Assembly: GCA_964631865.1 (NCBI GenBank)
Contig: CAZWAK010000005.1
Location: forward strand, 1-64,000
Direction of reading: 5' to 3'
Source of the DNA: JAFDVL01 sp964631865
GTDB lineage: Bacteria > Acidobacteriota > Blastocatellia > RBC074
DNA length: 64,000 bases
Below the pieces are notes generated by a model. The model saw only the letters and a program-made list of their open reading frames with translations. It made no database searches and had not been told where the DNA came from. The position numbers were made by a program, and so were the translations under genes. Positions 51,446 through 63,049 of the stretch are shown piece after piece. The stretch's first letter is position 1. The number at the start of each line of letters is the position of its first letter.

Positions 51446-52897
51446 ATGCAGCGAGTGCGCCAATACATTGCGTTGGCTCGTGAATTCATCATCAGCCAAT
51501 TGCCGGAAAAGGTTGAGTCGGTGCCGAAAGAGGAGTGGCGCACGCTCATCAAACCGTTCCTGCGCGTCGGCGCAACGGGCTTTGGCGGCGGCATCGCGGT
51601 GATTGCGCAAATTCGTCGCCTTGTCGTCGCGCAAAAACGCTGGCTCTCCGAAGAAGAATTTCTCGACGCCGTTTCGCTCGCGCAAAGCCTGCCCGGAGCC
51701 AATGCCGTCAATGCGATTTCGTACATCGGCCTGAAAGTCGCCGGGCTGCGCGGCGCATTGATTGCTGCGTCCAGCTTTATCCTGCCGTCGTTTCTGATGA
51801 TGATTGCGCTGACGATTGCGCACAATTACCTCAACCAATTGCCCGATGCCCAGCGCGTGTTTCAAGGCTTCAATGCGGCGGTTGTGGGTTTGATTGGCGC
51901 GACGGTTTTCAAGATTGGCAAGACCGCGATGCAGCGGCAATGGCATTTGGAAATGGGCGTTGCCGTTGGCTTCCTGTTGATTTTCACCAGCACCAGCATT
52001 GCCGAAATCGTGTTGCTCGCCGGGATGTCGGGCATCTTCATTCAATCGTTCAAGCGGCAAATGCGCGAACGGATGCGGCAGAAAGTAAAACGCGAAAAGC
52101 GCGAAAAAATGCACGCCGCGCTCGCCGAAAAAAAGGCGCGCAAACACGCCGCCAAAGTCATCGAAGGCGCGGAAGCCTACGACGTGCAACATCGCGTCGA
52201 AGTTTCGTTGCCCATGCCCGGCGAAATTGATAAAGCCGAAGCCGCTCCGCAAACGAAATCTACGGGCGATAAAATCTTGTCGTTCGCCTGGCCGTTACTG
52301 GTTTTGCTCACGCTTCCGTTTCTTTCGACCTTGCTCTCGAAGCTGCTGGCGACGTGGCAATTGATGACGATTTTTTTGCGCATCGGTTCGGTCACGTTCG
52401 GCGGCGGCTTCGTGATGATTCCGCAAATCGAAGCCGATGTCGTAGACGTCAATCGCTGGCTCACGCGCGAAGAATTTGCCGACGGCATGGCCTTCGGCCA
52501 AATCACGCCGGGGCCGGTGATGATTACCGCGACCTTCATCGGCTACAAAGTGGCGGGCATCGTCGGCGCGGTTGCTGCCACGATTGCTGCGTTCTTGCCT
52601 TCGTTTGTGATGACCGTCGTCGCGGGGACTTCGCTGAATCGCTTTCGTGCGAATCACTTGGTGCAATCGTTTTTGTCGGGCGTCGCTCCGGCAGTCGTTG
52701 GGATGTTGGCCGCTGCGGGCGTGAGTTTGGCACGATCATCGCTCAGCACGTCGCTCAGTTACCGCAACATCCCCGTGAGCTTTGGCATCGCGACCGTCGC
52801 GTTTTTGTTGATGATGCGCGCGCGACTGAATCCGGTGCTGATTATTTTTGGCTGCGGCGCGTTGCAGTTGGTGATTTCCAAATGGCTGGTAGGATGA
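51446..52897 (+). CDS. Chromate transporter, two-domain CHR family
   Basis: A 483-residue inner-membrane protein with two CHR domains. The first starts FLRVGATGFGGGIAVIAQIRR and has LAQSLPGANAVNAISYIG. The second starts FLRIGSVTFGGGFVMIPQIEA and has FGQITPGPVMITATFIGY. CHR proteins export chromate or sulfate-like anions. The two domains are joined by a very charged ~70-residue cytoplasmic linker (KRQMRERMRQKVKREKREK ...), longer than usual. It is the last gene of the trpS-scpAB operon by spacing, though functionally unrelated. Confidence 0.92.
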   Translation: MQRVRQYIALAREFIISQLPEKVESVPKEEWRTLIKPFLRVGATGFGGGIAVIAQIRRLVVAQKRWLSEEEFLDAVSLAQSLPGANAVNAISYIGLKVAGLRGALIAASSFILPSFLMMIALTIAHNYLNQLPDAQRVFQGFNAAVVGLIGATVFKIGKTAMQRQWHLEMGVAVGFLLIFTSTSIAEIVLLAGMSGIFIQSFKRQMRERMRQKVKREKREKMHAALAEKKARKHAAKVIEGAEAYDVQHRVEVSLPMPGEIDKAEAAPQTKSTGDKILSFAWPLLVLLTLPFLSTLLSKLLATWQLMTIFLRIGSVTFGGGFVMIPQIEADVVDVNRWLTREEFADGMAFGQITPGPVMITATFIGYKVAGIVGAVAATIAAFLPSFVMTVVAGTSLNRFRANHLVQSFLSGVAPAVVGMLAAAGVSLARSSLSTSLSYRNIPVSFGIATVAFLLMMRARLNPVLIIFGCGALQLVISKWLVG

Positions 52898-52902
52898 GAA
52901 GA

Positions 52903-52974
52903 AGTTGTCAGTTGTCAGTTGTCAGTTGCAGACAACCAACAACTGATAACTGACAACCGACAACTGATAACCGT
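52903..52974. repeat. Head-to-head ~7-bp repeat array between convergent genes
   Basis: Tandem AGTTGTC units (52903-52928) are followed by ACTGATA/ACTGACA/ACCGACA units, i.e. their approximate reverse complements (52930-52972). The array ends at the stop codon of the minus-strand lectin-like gene and could terminate both transcripts. Confidence 0.85.
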
Positions 52975-53966
52975 TAATTGCACTCCGCGCGGCCTTGCCA
53001 CGTCAGGTTCGACACGCCGCCGCAGCTATAGGTTCCGTTGATCGTCGCGCCGTCTGCCGCGACCGTGCCTTCATAATCACACGTTACATTGTCTGTGCTT
53101 TGCAATCGTCGGATCATGACGCGATTGCCTTGTGTGGTGATGCTCAGCACGCCCCGGATGGTTTGGCGTCCGCGTGTCCAGACCGCGTCGTATTCGTTGC
53201 TGGTGCCGCGTCGCGTCCACACACCGTTGTAGCCGCCTTCGTTCATCGTGATGCGACTCGGCAACCCACAGGCAAAGGGTGAGGCCGGCGTGATGGGCGG
53301 GCGCGTGGTCGTGCCTGTGCGGCGTTCGGTTTGCACACGCACCTGATAGGAACCGCTGGCGTTGTTCGTTTCCCAATAGTTGACGGTGAAGTACAGGATG
53401 CCGTCGCGATCTGCCACAAACTCTTTCGAGCGACCAATCAACAGAATCGGCGAATTCAAATCGTTGCCGATGGAGGCGACGAGCGCGCCCGCGTTGTCAT
53501 CGGGCAATGGCGCATTCGGATCACGGCGATTGATGCCCGATGGCGAGGAGTTGTCGCGGCCTTCCAGCCGCACCGTGCCCGTCGCGTCAATGCGAATGCG
53601 TTGGCCTTGCGTGACTTGAATGTTGGAGTTGACCCAGTCCGTCGTCAGCCGCACGTCAATGTTCGGAGATGTATCGAACGTCGGCGCGGTGGAAGGTCTA
53701 GGTGTCGTCGGATTCGTGCGACTCAACGAGCCGTCGGCATCGCGATCCATCACCAGCCGCAGCACGTCTTTGGTCGGAAAGCGCAGCACCCGCCCGCGAT
53801 CCCGGTCGCCTCCACTCGTCAGTTGAAACACGAACTGTTCGTTTTCAAAGCGCAAAAAATTGCCCTGCAACACGCTCCCGTTTCGTAGTTCCAATCTGTC
53901 AGCCTGCACCGCACCGGACACTACCACTGCCAGGACGATGCAAAGAAAAAACCTTTGCATACTCAT
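52974..53966 (-). CDS. Exported protein with PA-IL/LecA-like domain
   Basis: A 330-residue protein with a signal peptide (FFLCIVLAVVVSGAVQA) and GGAG before the ATG. Residues ~20-80 resemble a small beta domain (LELRNGSVLQGNFLRFENEQFVFQ). Residues ~100-215 (TTDWVNSNIQVTQGQRIRIDATGTVRL ... SPILLIGRSKEFVADRDGILYFTVNY) match the PA-IL/LecA-like galactose-binding fold. The C-terminal ~95 residues have a Cys-containing repeat (GGYNGVWTRRGTSNEYDAVWTRG). It probably binds sugars outside the cell. Confidence 0.75.
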   Translation of the reverse strand: MSMQRFFLCIVLAVVVSGAVQADRLELRNGSVLQGNFLRFENEQFVFQLTSGGDRDRGRVLRFPTKDVLRLVMDRDADGSLSRTNPTTPRPSTAPTFDTSPNIDVRLTTDWVNSNIQVTQGQRIRIDATGTVRLEGRDNSSPSGINRRDPNAPLPDDNAGALVASIGNDLNSPILLIGRSKEFVADRDGILYFTVNYWETNNASGSYQVRVQTERRTGTTTRPPITPASPFACGLPSRITMNEGGYNGVWTRRGTSNEYDAVWTRGRQTIRGVLSITTQGNRVMIRRLQSTDNVTCDYEGTVAADGATINGTYSCGGVSNLTWQGRAECN

Positions 53967-54255
53967 AAACTTTGCTCCTCTCCGTAGATGACGCAAGCTT
54001 TGCGCTTACGATGAAATGTTGTGAACTCCGCGCACCATCGCAAAGAGGGTAGCGATGGCGGATGATTACTTCAGCATTGCGGTAAGCGTGAGGCTAACAC
54101 ATCCTGCGCCACTTGGAAAAGTGCGCCTCAAGGGAGAACGCGCCTGCACGGCTGACAACGGTTTTCACCTGTATCTTGTGTGCGGCATCGGCAGCGAGCG
54201 GTTTTCATGTTAAACTACGCGCGCAAAATCTAAGTTTTCTGAGGAGTTACTTTAC

Positions 54256-55375
54256 ATGCTGGATTCCCTAGTGCTACAGGAACTACGAGATCAGTACAAC
54301 GACTTAACCGAGCGCGTCGCCGCCTTGCGGAGGTTTCTTTGACCTCGACAGCAAGCGCGCCGAATTAGCCCGGCTCGAAGAAAAAGTTGCTGCGCCGGAG
54401 TTTTGGAACGATCAAGCCGCCGCGCAGAAAACCTTGCAACAACGCGCGCGGCTCGAACGCGAAATCGCCAAAGCCGAACAACAACAGCGGATGGTCGAAG
54501 ACGTTGCCGTGCTCTTTGACTTTGCTGCCGAAGACGAAGCGTCTGCTGCCGAGTTGAAAGACACGCTTGAGCGACTGGCCAAAGACGTCGAAGAAAGCGA
54601 AACGCAAACCTTGCTCGGCGGCGAAAACGATGCGCGCAATGCCTTCATCAACATCAACGCGGGCGCGGGCGGAACCGACGCGCAGGATTGGGCGCAGATG
54701 TTGGAGCGGATGTATTTGCGTTGGTGCGAATATCGCGGCTTCAAGAAAGAATTGCTGGACGAACAATATGGCGAAGAAGCCGGGATCAAATCCGCGACGA
54801 TTCGCGTCGAAGGCGATTATGCGTACGGCTTGTTGGCGGGCGAATCGGGCGTGCATCGCCTGGTGCGCATCTCGCCGTTCAATGCTGGGGGCAGCCGCGA
54901 AACGAGCTTTGCTTCGGTGTTTGTGACGCCCGAAATTGACGACGACATCGAGATTGAAATTCTTGATAAAGACTTGCGCGTGGACACGTATCGTTCGACA
55001 GGCGCGGGCGGGCAACATATCAACACGACGGATTCTGCCGTGCGCATCACGCATTTGCCGACGGGGATTGTCGTGACCTGTCAGAACCAACGTTCGCAAC
55101 ATCAAAACCGCGACGTTGCGATGCGCCAATTGAGATCGAAGCTGTACGAATTGGAACTGGAAAAGAAGCAGGCCGAGAGCAATAAACTCGCGGAAAACAA
55201 ACGCGACATCTCGTTCGGCCATCAGATTCGCAACTATGTGATGCAACCCTATCGTTTGGTCAAAGACGTGCGCACGAAATTTGAAACCAGCGATGTGGAC
55301 GGCATCCTGAACGGCGATCTGGACGAATTCATCAAGCAGTATTTGTTGGCGAAACGAGAGCAAACGAGTCTATAG
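54256..55375 (+). CDS. prfB: Peptide chain release factor 2, with programmed +1 frameshift
   Basis: The first 28 codons (from ATG 54256, SD GAGGAG) end in CGG-AGG-TTT-CTT-TGA-C. The in-frame UGA at 54340-54342 must be bypassed by +1 slippage on CUU, helped by the internal GGAGG just upstream. Translation continues from GAC 54341. The joined product is 372 residues. It has the RF2 signature SPF (206-208) for UGA/UAA recognition and GGQ (251-253) for hydrolysis. The frameshift lets RF2 limit its own synthesis. ftsK follows 17 bp after the stop. Confidence 0.96.
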
Positions 55376-55392
55376 ACTCTCCAGACTGAGTT

Positions 55393-58035
<2,643 letters not shown>

Positions 58036-58355
58036 CAAATGAACGCGAAAAAAGCAAGGGCATGAGGCACATTATCCACAACTTAAACAAACTCTTATTG
58101 GCTAATGTTGTTGAACAAAGTTTAATTTACTGTTCTTATTGAGTTTTACGAGGAAAGGCGACTCAAATGGCTGACTGTAAAGGCTTTAGACTTTTTGTCG
58201 AAGAAATGTGCAATTTGCTATAACTTGCGTATTTACAGAATTTGGACTTTCTCCCCCCCTACTTTTTCACAGCTTTTTCCACAGAATCTGTGGAAAACTT
58301 TGCATCGAATTCAACTTGCCTTGACGAGTGGTTTCTGTCGGCACACAGACGAATT
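58036..58355. other. AT-rich intergenic region with DnaA-box-like sites
   Basis: It contains TTATCCACA (58072-58080), TTTTTCACA (58263-58271), TTTTCCACA (58275-58283) and TGTGGAAAA (58289-58297). The first is a perfect consensus DnaA box, and the last two form a palindrome with an AATC centre. Runs of A/T occur between them. No gene is recognisable in this 320-bp region. It may be a DnaA-binding or origin-like site, or simply the promoter region of the next gene. Confidence 0.5.
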
Positions 58356-58994
58356 ATGAAATTACAACTGGCGCTGGATCACCCGGATTTGACTCGTGAG
58401 CTGGACATCGCGGCTCGCACGGCTAAACACGTAGACTTAATTGAAGCAGGCACGCCGCTGCTGATTCGCGAAGGAATTCGCGCGGTGCGGGAATTGCGCC
58501 GCCGCTGTCGTTGCCCTGTCGTGGCGGACATCAAAGTCGTGGACGCCGGGGAACCGATTGCCGAACTTGCGTTTGCGGCGGGGGCAAAAGTCGTGACTGT
58601 CCTCGGCTGTGCGAGCGATGAAGTCATCAAGCGCGTCGTGAAATCGGCCAAGAAATACGATGCCGAAGTGATGGCTGACAGCTTGGGCGTGCCGGATTTG
58701 ACGGAGCGCGCGAAGGAACTGCGCGATTTGGGCGTGGATTCGCTGTGTTTGAATCGGCGCGGCATGAAAGCGCGTCGCGTCACGCAGCCGGAAAACCTCA
58801 AGCTGCTGAAAGCGCAACTGGACGAAATTGAGTTGCCGGTGTATTTGGCGGGCGGAATTGATTTGCAGGAACTGATTGCGCTTCGCAAACTCTCGCTGGC
58901 GGGGGTTATTATCGGAGCCGCAATTACCGAAGCGGCTTCGCCACTTGATGCCGCCAAAGAAATGCAGCGCGTCATCAATGAAGCTTTGGTCTAA
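58356..58994 (+). CDS. 3-hexulose-6-phosphate synthase-like enzyme (OMP decarboxylase family)
   Basis: A 212-residue TIM-barrel protein of the HUMPS/OMPDC superfamily. It starts MKLQLALDHPDL (Asp8) and has VDLIEAGTPLLIREG and the catalytic DIKVVD (Asp58, Lys60, Asp63), then AGAKVVTVLGCASD and YLAGGIDLQEL. Hexulose-phosphate synthase joins formaldehyde with ribulose 5-phosphate (or the reverse), while close relatives decarboxylate 3-keto-L-gulonate 6-phosphate. The usual partner phosphohexuloisomerase is not adjacent, so the exact reaction is uncertain. Start chosen at the ATG that gives the family N-terminus. Confidence 0.82.
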   Translation: MKLQLALDHPDLTRELDIAARTAKHVDLIEAGTPLLIREGIRAVRELRRRCRCPVVADIKVVDAGEPIAELAFAAGAKVVTVLGCASDEVIKRVVKSAKKYDAEVMADSLGVPDLTERAKELRDLGVDSLCLNRRGMKARRVTQPENLKLLKAQLDEIELPVYLAGGIDLQELIALRKLSLAGVIIGAAITEAASPLDAAKEMQRVINEALV

Positions 58995-59043
58995 ACACGT
59001 CGATGGCAGTGCCTGACCATGTCAGAGACTGGATGGTAAGCAA

Positions 59044-59889
59044 TTATTTATTGACGGGGGTGAACAACGCCCCTTCGTAGGTGAGGCCGAAACTCAGGCC
59101 GCTCCGGGCGCTGTTTTTGTGAAAGCCTGCCAACCCGCTCACGTCCCAGATCAAGCCAGACGCTTTGATGCGTGCGCCGAAACGCGCTTCGCCATCGGAT
59201 TCTGTGCCGAGTGGCGCGCGTTTGCGTGTGTTGAGCCGACCGTTGATTTCGCCAACCAAGCTGATGCGTTCGTTGAGCGGATAGACAGCGGACAGGCCGT
59301 ACAACATCACATCGTTTTGCGTAAACAATTCGGTCGGCGCGGTCAAGATCGCCAAGCCGAGATTGCCAGAGACGCGCATCTTGCCGATATTTTTGCTCGC
59401 CAACGCGGTCATAAAAAAGTTCGTTTGATTCAAACCAAGACCACGCGCTTGATTCGAGTTGGGCAGCGACACGCCAAAGCGCACGCCGAGCGAGGGAAAG
59501 CGATTCGTTTCGTTGCGGACTTTGATTTTGGTGGCGAGGAAGAAATCGCCGACATCGCTGGTCGAGTTGAGGTTTTTCAGATCGAGCGGAATCGCGCTCA
59601 CGTCGCGACGGCTAATGGCGAGCGAATTGTGAATCACGCCGCCGACTTCGACTTCGACGTTCGGAGCCAAACCGAATGTCGTGGAAACGACGCCGAGCCG
59701 CGACAAATCGCCCTGCAAGCCGGACACCGGATACCGTTTGCGCTGCGTAAAATCAAAGCCGAATTCGATGCGCACCGAACCCGGTTTGACGACTTCAACG
59801 TCTTCGGTGATGAGCGGGCGTTGCTGTGCGAACGCGACAGGACTCAACGAAAAAATCAGGAGTGATGTGAACACGGTGCGCTTGAGCAT
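59044..59889 (-). CDS. Outer-membrane beta-barrel-like protein of unknown function
   Basis: A 281-residue protein with a signal peptide (TSLLIFSLSPVAFAQ) and GGAG before the ATG. The rest alternates polar and hydrophobic residues with aromatic girdles (VRIEFGFDFTQRKRYPV ... FFLATKIKVRNETNRFPSLGVRFGVSLP) and ends in an amphipathic strand, typical of ~12-stranded porin-like barrels (transporter-type OM proteins). No family is assigned. It lies on the same strand, downstream of the haloperoxidase, but a terminator separates them. Confidence 0.75.
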   Translation of the reverse strand: MLKRTVFTSLLIFSLSPVAFAQQRPLITEDVEVVKPGSVRIEFGFDFTQRKRYPVSGLQGDLSRLGVVSTTFGLAPNVEVEVGGVIHNSLAISRRDVSAIPLDLKNLNSTSDVGDFFLATKIKVRNETNRFPSLGVRFGVSLPNSNQARGLGLNQTNFFMTALASKNIGKMRVSGNLGLAILTAPTELFTQNDVMLYGLSAVYPLNERISLVGEINGRLNTRKRAPLGTESDGEARFGARIKASGLIWDVSGLAGFHKNSARSGLSFGLTYEGALFTPVNK

Positions 59890-59939
59890 GGACTCTCCTA
59901 CCAGTCAGGTGCAGGAAGGGTAGCGCGGCAAAGGAAAAA

Positions 59940-59979
59940 GGGCAATCTGAAATCGCCACTTTGCCCGTTCAGATTGCCC
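59940..59979 (-). terminator. Intrinsic terminator of the haloperoxidase gene
   Basis: GGGCAATCTGAA (59940-59951) and its exact complement (59968-59979); on the minus strand it is followed by TTTTTCC. It lies 22 bp after the stop of the haloperoxidase gene. Confidence 0.8.
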
Positions 59980-60000
59980 GTTGGTTGGTTGGACGGTTCG

Positions 60001-61740
60001 TTAGATTGTGATCTTTGTTCCGTCGAATTTGGTCAGCGTCATCTCGACGTTGTCGTTGTAGGTGAGCTTTTGTTCTTCCAGAATACCGATGGCGACAGCT
60101 TCGCCCAGCCGTAGTGAATTAACGGCGTCCGTGCGCCAATGAACGCCCGCGCCATTGCGCCCGTTCGCCACATTGGACGCGACCTTGTTGAGTTCGCCGC
60201 CGACGGTAAGTTCTGCGCCGAGATAGGGCACGAGGGCTGTGCCGTCGGCATTCGGCACCTTCGGGTTTTTAATCACGTCAGATTCATCAAAGAACGCCTT
60301 GAGAATCGTCGCGCAAGCTCCGGCGACCGTCGCGTGTCCTGCGCCATACGCCCCGTGCGTTGGTGAACCTTCGGGGAAGGCCATCGGCAACAGATAGGTT
60401 CCATATTTCCGATAGACCTCCATTACTGCCCGCGAGTTGAGCACATCTGAATGAATCGGATACTCTGTTGCGCGTGTCAGGTGGTTATGAATGCGCCCAC
60501 CGAACGCTTCAGGGCGGAGGCGATTATGCACGAACCACTTTTGATACCAAACGGCTTTCAGCGCGCGCGTCGCCACTTCCGTCACGAGGCTCAGAATGTG
60601 CGGCCCGCCGCATTGCGCGAACGGCAACTGCGTTTTGGAGTTGGCGAGCGGCAAGCCCGGATCAGTGCGTGCGCCCTGCTCCATCAAAATCAAACACGCT
60701 TGAAGATAGGCTTGATAAAGTGCGTCTATATGCACCCACTGCGCCAGATCGCGTAAATTACGCATGTATCGTGGCGTGGGGTCATACTGAATGTTGGCGC
60801 TCGGGTCGGCTCCATTTTGGACATCCAGCCAATCCTGATACTTCGTCATGTAATCAAGGCCAGCGGGCAACGTCTTGATTTTCTGCGAGAAGTAATTGGC
60901 TCCAAAGGAGAAGTCCAAAAGCAGAAATTGCGAGAGCCAGGGGCCGTTCAGATCGCCCGGCGTGCTGTTACGAAAGATCGTCTGCGGTGTGATCCCGCCA
61001 GTGCTTTTGCGCCCACGCAAAGCGGACAAGGTGGAAGTGGTTTCAGCCGTACTGGCGAGAGCGGTGCGCGTATTGTTTCGCGGGCCGCGAAAATCTGCGA
61101 GACGAGAAAGGTCAGCAGCGGCAGCGGCAATGATGGGGTTGCTGTCGTAATCCGTAAAATTCACATCGCGCGCGAGTGCCATCCAGTACAATTCGACCAT
61201 TTCGCCCGCTTCTTCGGCGCTGCTAAAACGCGGCGCGGGCGGCATTGTGATGTGGTGCGAATCCGGCCCTTGCAAATCCATGGCTAGTCCGGCTTGCGGG
61301 CTGGTCTGCTTACGACCAAGGCCGAGTTGGATGCGCTCAAAGTCATCGGGATTTTGTGTCGTGCGTGCGCGCACCAATGTGGCGTAAGCGTTGAGATCAA
61401 CTTCGCCGAGTTGATTGTGCGGCAGCGCTTTCGTGTAGCTCCCAATTTTATTGGGATAGCGCTCTTCATCGCCGTTGGAACGATGCTCGACGAGCGGGCG
61501 TTGCAGCGCCAGGCCAGCCGCATTCACGCGGCACATGTAGGCTTTGATAATCCGATTGGGGTCTTCACCTACGGCCTCTAAGGCGGCTCTTTTTTTGAGG
61601 GTTTCGAGATCCGTCGCAGATTGAGCAACAGATTGAGCGGCAGTTCCCGCTGCGATGGTCGCAGCCGTGACACCACCCACCTGGCTCAAAAATTTACGTC
61701 GTGAGGGACGAGACTCTCTTGTGGATACGGGTTTCTTCAT
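60001..61740 (-). CDS. Vanadium-dependent haloperoxidase-like enzyme, Tat-exported
   Basis: A 579-residue protein with a twin-arginine signal (PSRRKFLSQVGG, then a hydrophobic core). It belongs to the vanadium haloperoxidase/PAP2 superfamily. The vanadate pocket is seen as KWFVHNRLRPEAFGG (Lys and Arg), GSPTHGAYGAGHATVAGAC (Ser and acid-base His) and NGRNGAGVHWRTDAV (Arg and vanadate-ligand His). These enzymes oxidise halides with peroxide; activity on a natural substrate here is unknown. AGGAG precedes ATG 61740. Confidence 0.88.
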   Translation of the reverse strand: MKKPVSTRESRPSRRKFLSQVGGVTAATIAAGTAAQSVAQSATDLETLKKRAALEAVGEDPNRIIKAYMCRVNAAGLALQRPLVEHRSNGDEERYPNKIGSYTKALPHNQLGEVDLNAYATLVRARTTQNPDDFERIQLGLGRKQTSPQAGLAMDLQGPDSHHITMPPAPRFSSAEEAGEMVELYWMALARDVNFTDYDSNPIIAAAAADLSRLADFRGPRNNTRTALASTAETTSTLSALRGRKSTGGITPQTIFRNSTPGDLNGPWLSQFLLLDFSFGANYFSQKIKTLPAGLDYMTKYQDWLDVQNGADPSANIQYDPTPRYMRNLRDLAQWVHIDALYQAYLQACLILMEQGARTDPGLPLANSKTQLPFAQCGGPHILSLVTEVATRALKAVWYQKWFVHNRLRPEAFGGRIHNHLTRATEYPIHSDVLNSRAVMEVYRKYGTYLLPMAFPEGSPTHGAYGAGHATVAGACATILKAFFDESDVIKNPKVPNADGTALVPYLGAELTVGGELNKVASNVANGRNGAGVHWRTDAVNSLRLGEAVAIGILEEQKLTYNDNVEMTLTKFDGTKITI

Positions 61741-62557
61741 AAGGCAAACTCCTGAAAGTAATGTTCCTTTTCTACACACGCAGAATGCCGTGGATTTTCC
61801 ATCGCTTTTGACCGCGAACTGTCAAACCGGGGCTGGCGGTGAGAAATTAATTAGCGGGGCAGTAGCGCGAGCATACCAAACTTGGACTGTCCGGAGACAG
61901 CAAAAAAGAAGCAGCAAAACAATTCTTGAGAAACCTCCGTGCGCCGATGGGCAAAACATCACCAGCGGCAAGCGGAGCTTCTTTTTCGGCCTCTTTCGGT
62001 ACTGTAGTTGGGGCATCGTGTCCAGACCAAAAAAAGACAAGGAGGGATAGTGGGGAAGGCTCGTGGGGGGAGTTGATTGCGGGATTTTTGGGTAACGGAC
62101 GGGATCTGCACTTGCGAGCTTCTCAGCTACCTCTTGAGGGCTTACGTCAGTTGGGCTGACAAATCTGGACAAGAGGTCACAGAATGAATTTTCAAGGTGA
62201 GACAAAGAAACAGGACGCTCGGTGGCCCCGGACTGCTGCCGCTGAACAACCCAACTAAAACTACGACAACAGTCACCGAGCGTCCTCGTTCCGCTGATGA
62301 GATAGGCGATTCGTGTGCCACAAACGGGTACGTCCGCGCGAGGGGAACAAATCTCACGAATTCAACAGGTTGCTGCAAGAGAGATGTAATGATTTTGCCT
62401 GGCTGGGGAGCAGAAGTGACAAAGCTTGTCACTTTCGGCTGACGCTTTGCGGCGGTTTTTCCGTAACCGCGTGTGATTCTTCGTTGAAACCTCTGGGCGG
62501 AGCGGGTAAACTGCCCGCCTGTTGGCCGAACTGGATGTGGGCCGGAAAGAAGCAACC
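61741..62557. other. Long intergenic region between haloperoxidase and mog
   Basis: No convincing protein gene lies in these ~820 bp. It contains a composite hairpin at 62213-62285, a palindrome AAGTGACAA/TTGTCACTT at 62415-62434, and near mog a small GC-rich inverted repeat (GCGGG/CCCGC at 62501-62517). The remainder shows nothing. The region does not match the molybdenum-cofactor riboswitch. Confidence 0.45.
62213..62285 (-). ncRNA. Possible small structured RNA on the minus strand
   Basis: The outer 12-bp stem (62274-62285 with 62213-62224) is perfect. An inner stem (62261-62273 with 62232-62244) pairs fully only if read on the minus strand, where three positions become G-U wobbles; on the plus strand they would be A-C mismatches. 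A 7-nt bulge and a 16-nt U-rich loop complete it. U-rich sequence (TGTTTCTTTGTC) follows, so it could be a terminated small RNA or a leader element. No promoter was pinned down. Confidence 0.4.
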
Positions 62558-63037
62558 ATGCCCAAAGCAATTCGAGCGGTTGTTCTGACAATCAGCGATT
62601 CGGCAGCACAAGGCGCACGGGAAGATTTATCCGGCCCTGCTGTCGTCGCGCAGTTGCAGACGATCAACGCAGAAATCATTGCTACCGAAATCGTAGCCGA
62701 CGAGCGCGCAGAGATTGCTGCGCGATTATGTTTTTATGCCGATCACGGCCACGCGGATTTGATCGTGACCACAGGCGGCACAGGGCTTTCGCCCCGCGAC
62801 ATCACGCCGGAAGCAACACGCGATGTCCTGGCGCGCGAAGCGCCGGGGTTGGCCGAATTGATGCGCGCGGAGAGTGTGAAAATCACCCCGCTCGCGGCGC
62901 TCTCACGCGCGGTTTGTGGCACACGCGGCAGGACGTTGATCGTCAATCTGCCCGGCAGCGTGCGCGGCGCGCGCGAAAATCTGGCGGCGATTATGCGCCT
63001 GTTGCCGCACGCTATTTCATTGTTGACGGAAGGATGA
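62558..63037 (+). CDS. mog: Molybdopterin adenylyltransferase, MogA/MoaB type
   Basis: A 159-residue enzyme (from ATG 62558) that adenylates molybdopterin before molybdenum insertion. Family motifs are AVVLTISDSAAQGAREDLSGP, DLIVTTGGTGLSPRDITPEATRDVL and GRTLIVNLPGSVRGARENL. The short single-domain form fits MoaB/MogA rather than MoeA. AAAGAAG precedes the ATG weakly; a TTG at 62522 is a less likely start. It is followed 12 bp later by a small gene and then argF. Confidence 0.92.
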   Translation: MPKAIRAVVLTISDSAAQGAREDLSGPAVVAQLQTINAEIIATEIVADERAEIAARLCFYADHGHADLIVTTGGTGLSPRDITPEATRDVLAREAPGLAELMRAESVKITPLAALSRAVCGTRGRTLIVNLPGSVRGARENLAAIMRLLPHAISLLTEG

Positions 63038-63049
63038 AGAGAAGCGTCC

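Noticed and set aside
62440..62557. Molybdenum-cofactor riboswitch before mog
   Set aside because: The gene context fits, but the conserved segments of the Moco RNA are not present.
62142..62591. A 149-codon minus-strand frame before mog
   Set aside because: It covers the structured hairpin and overlaps mog; no family, no ribosome site.
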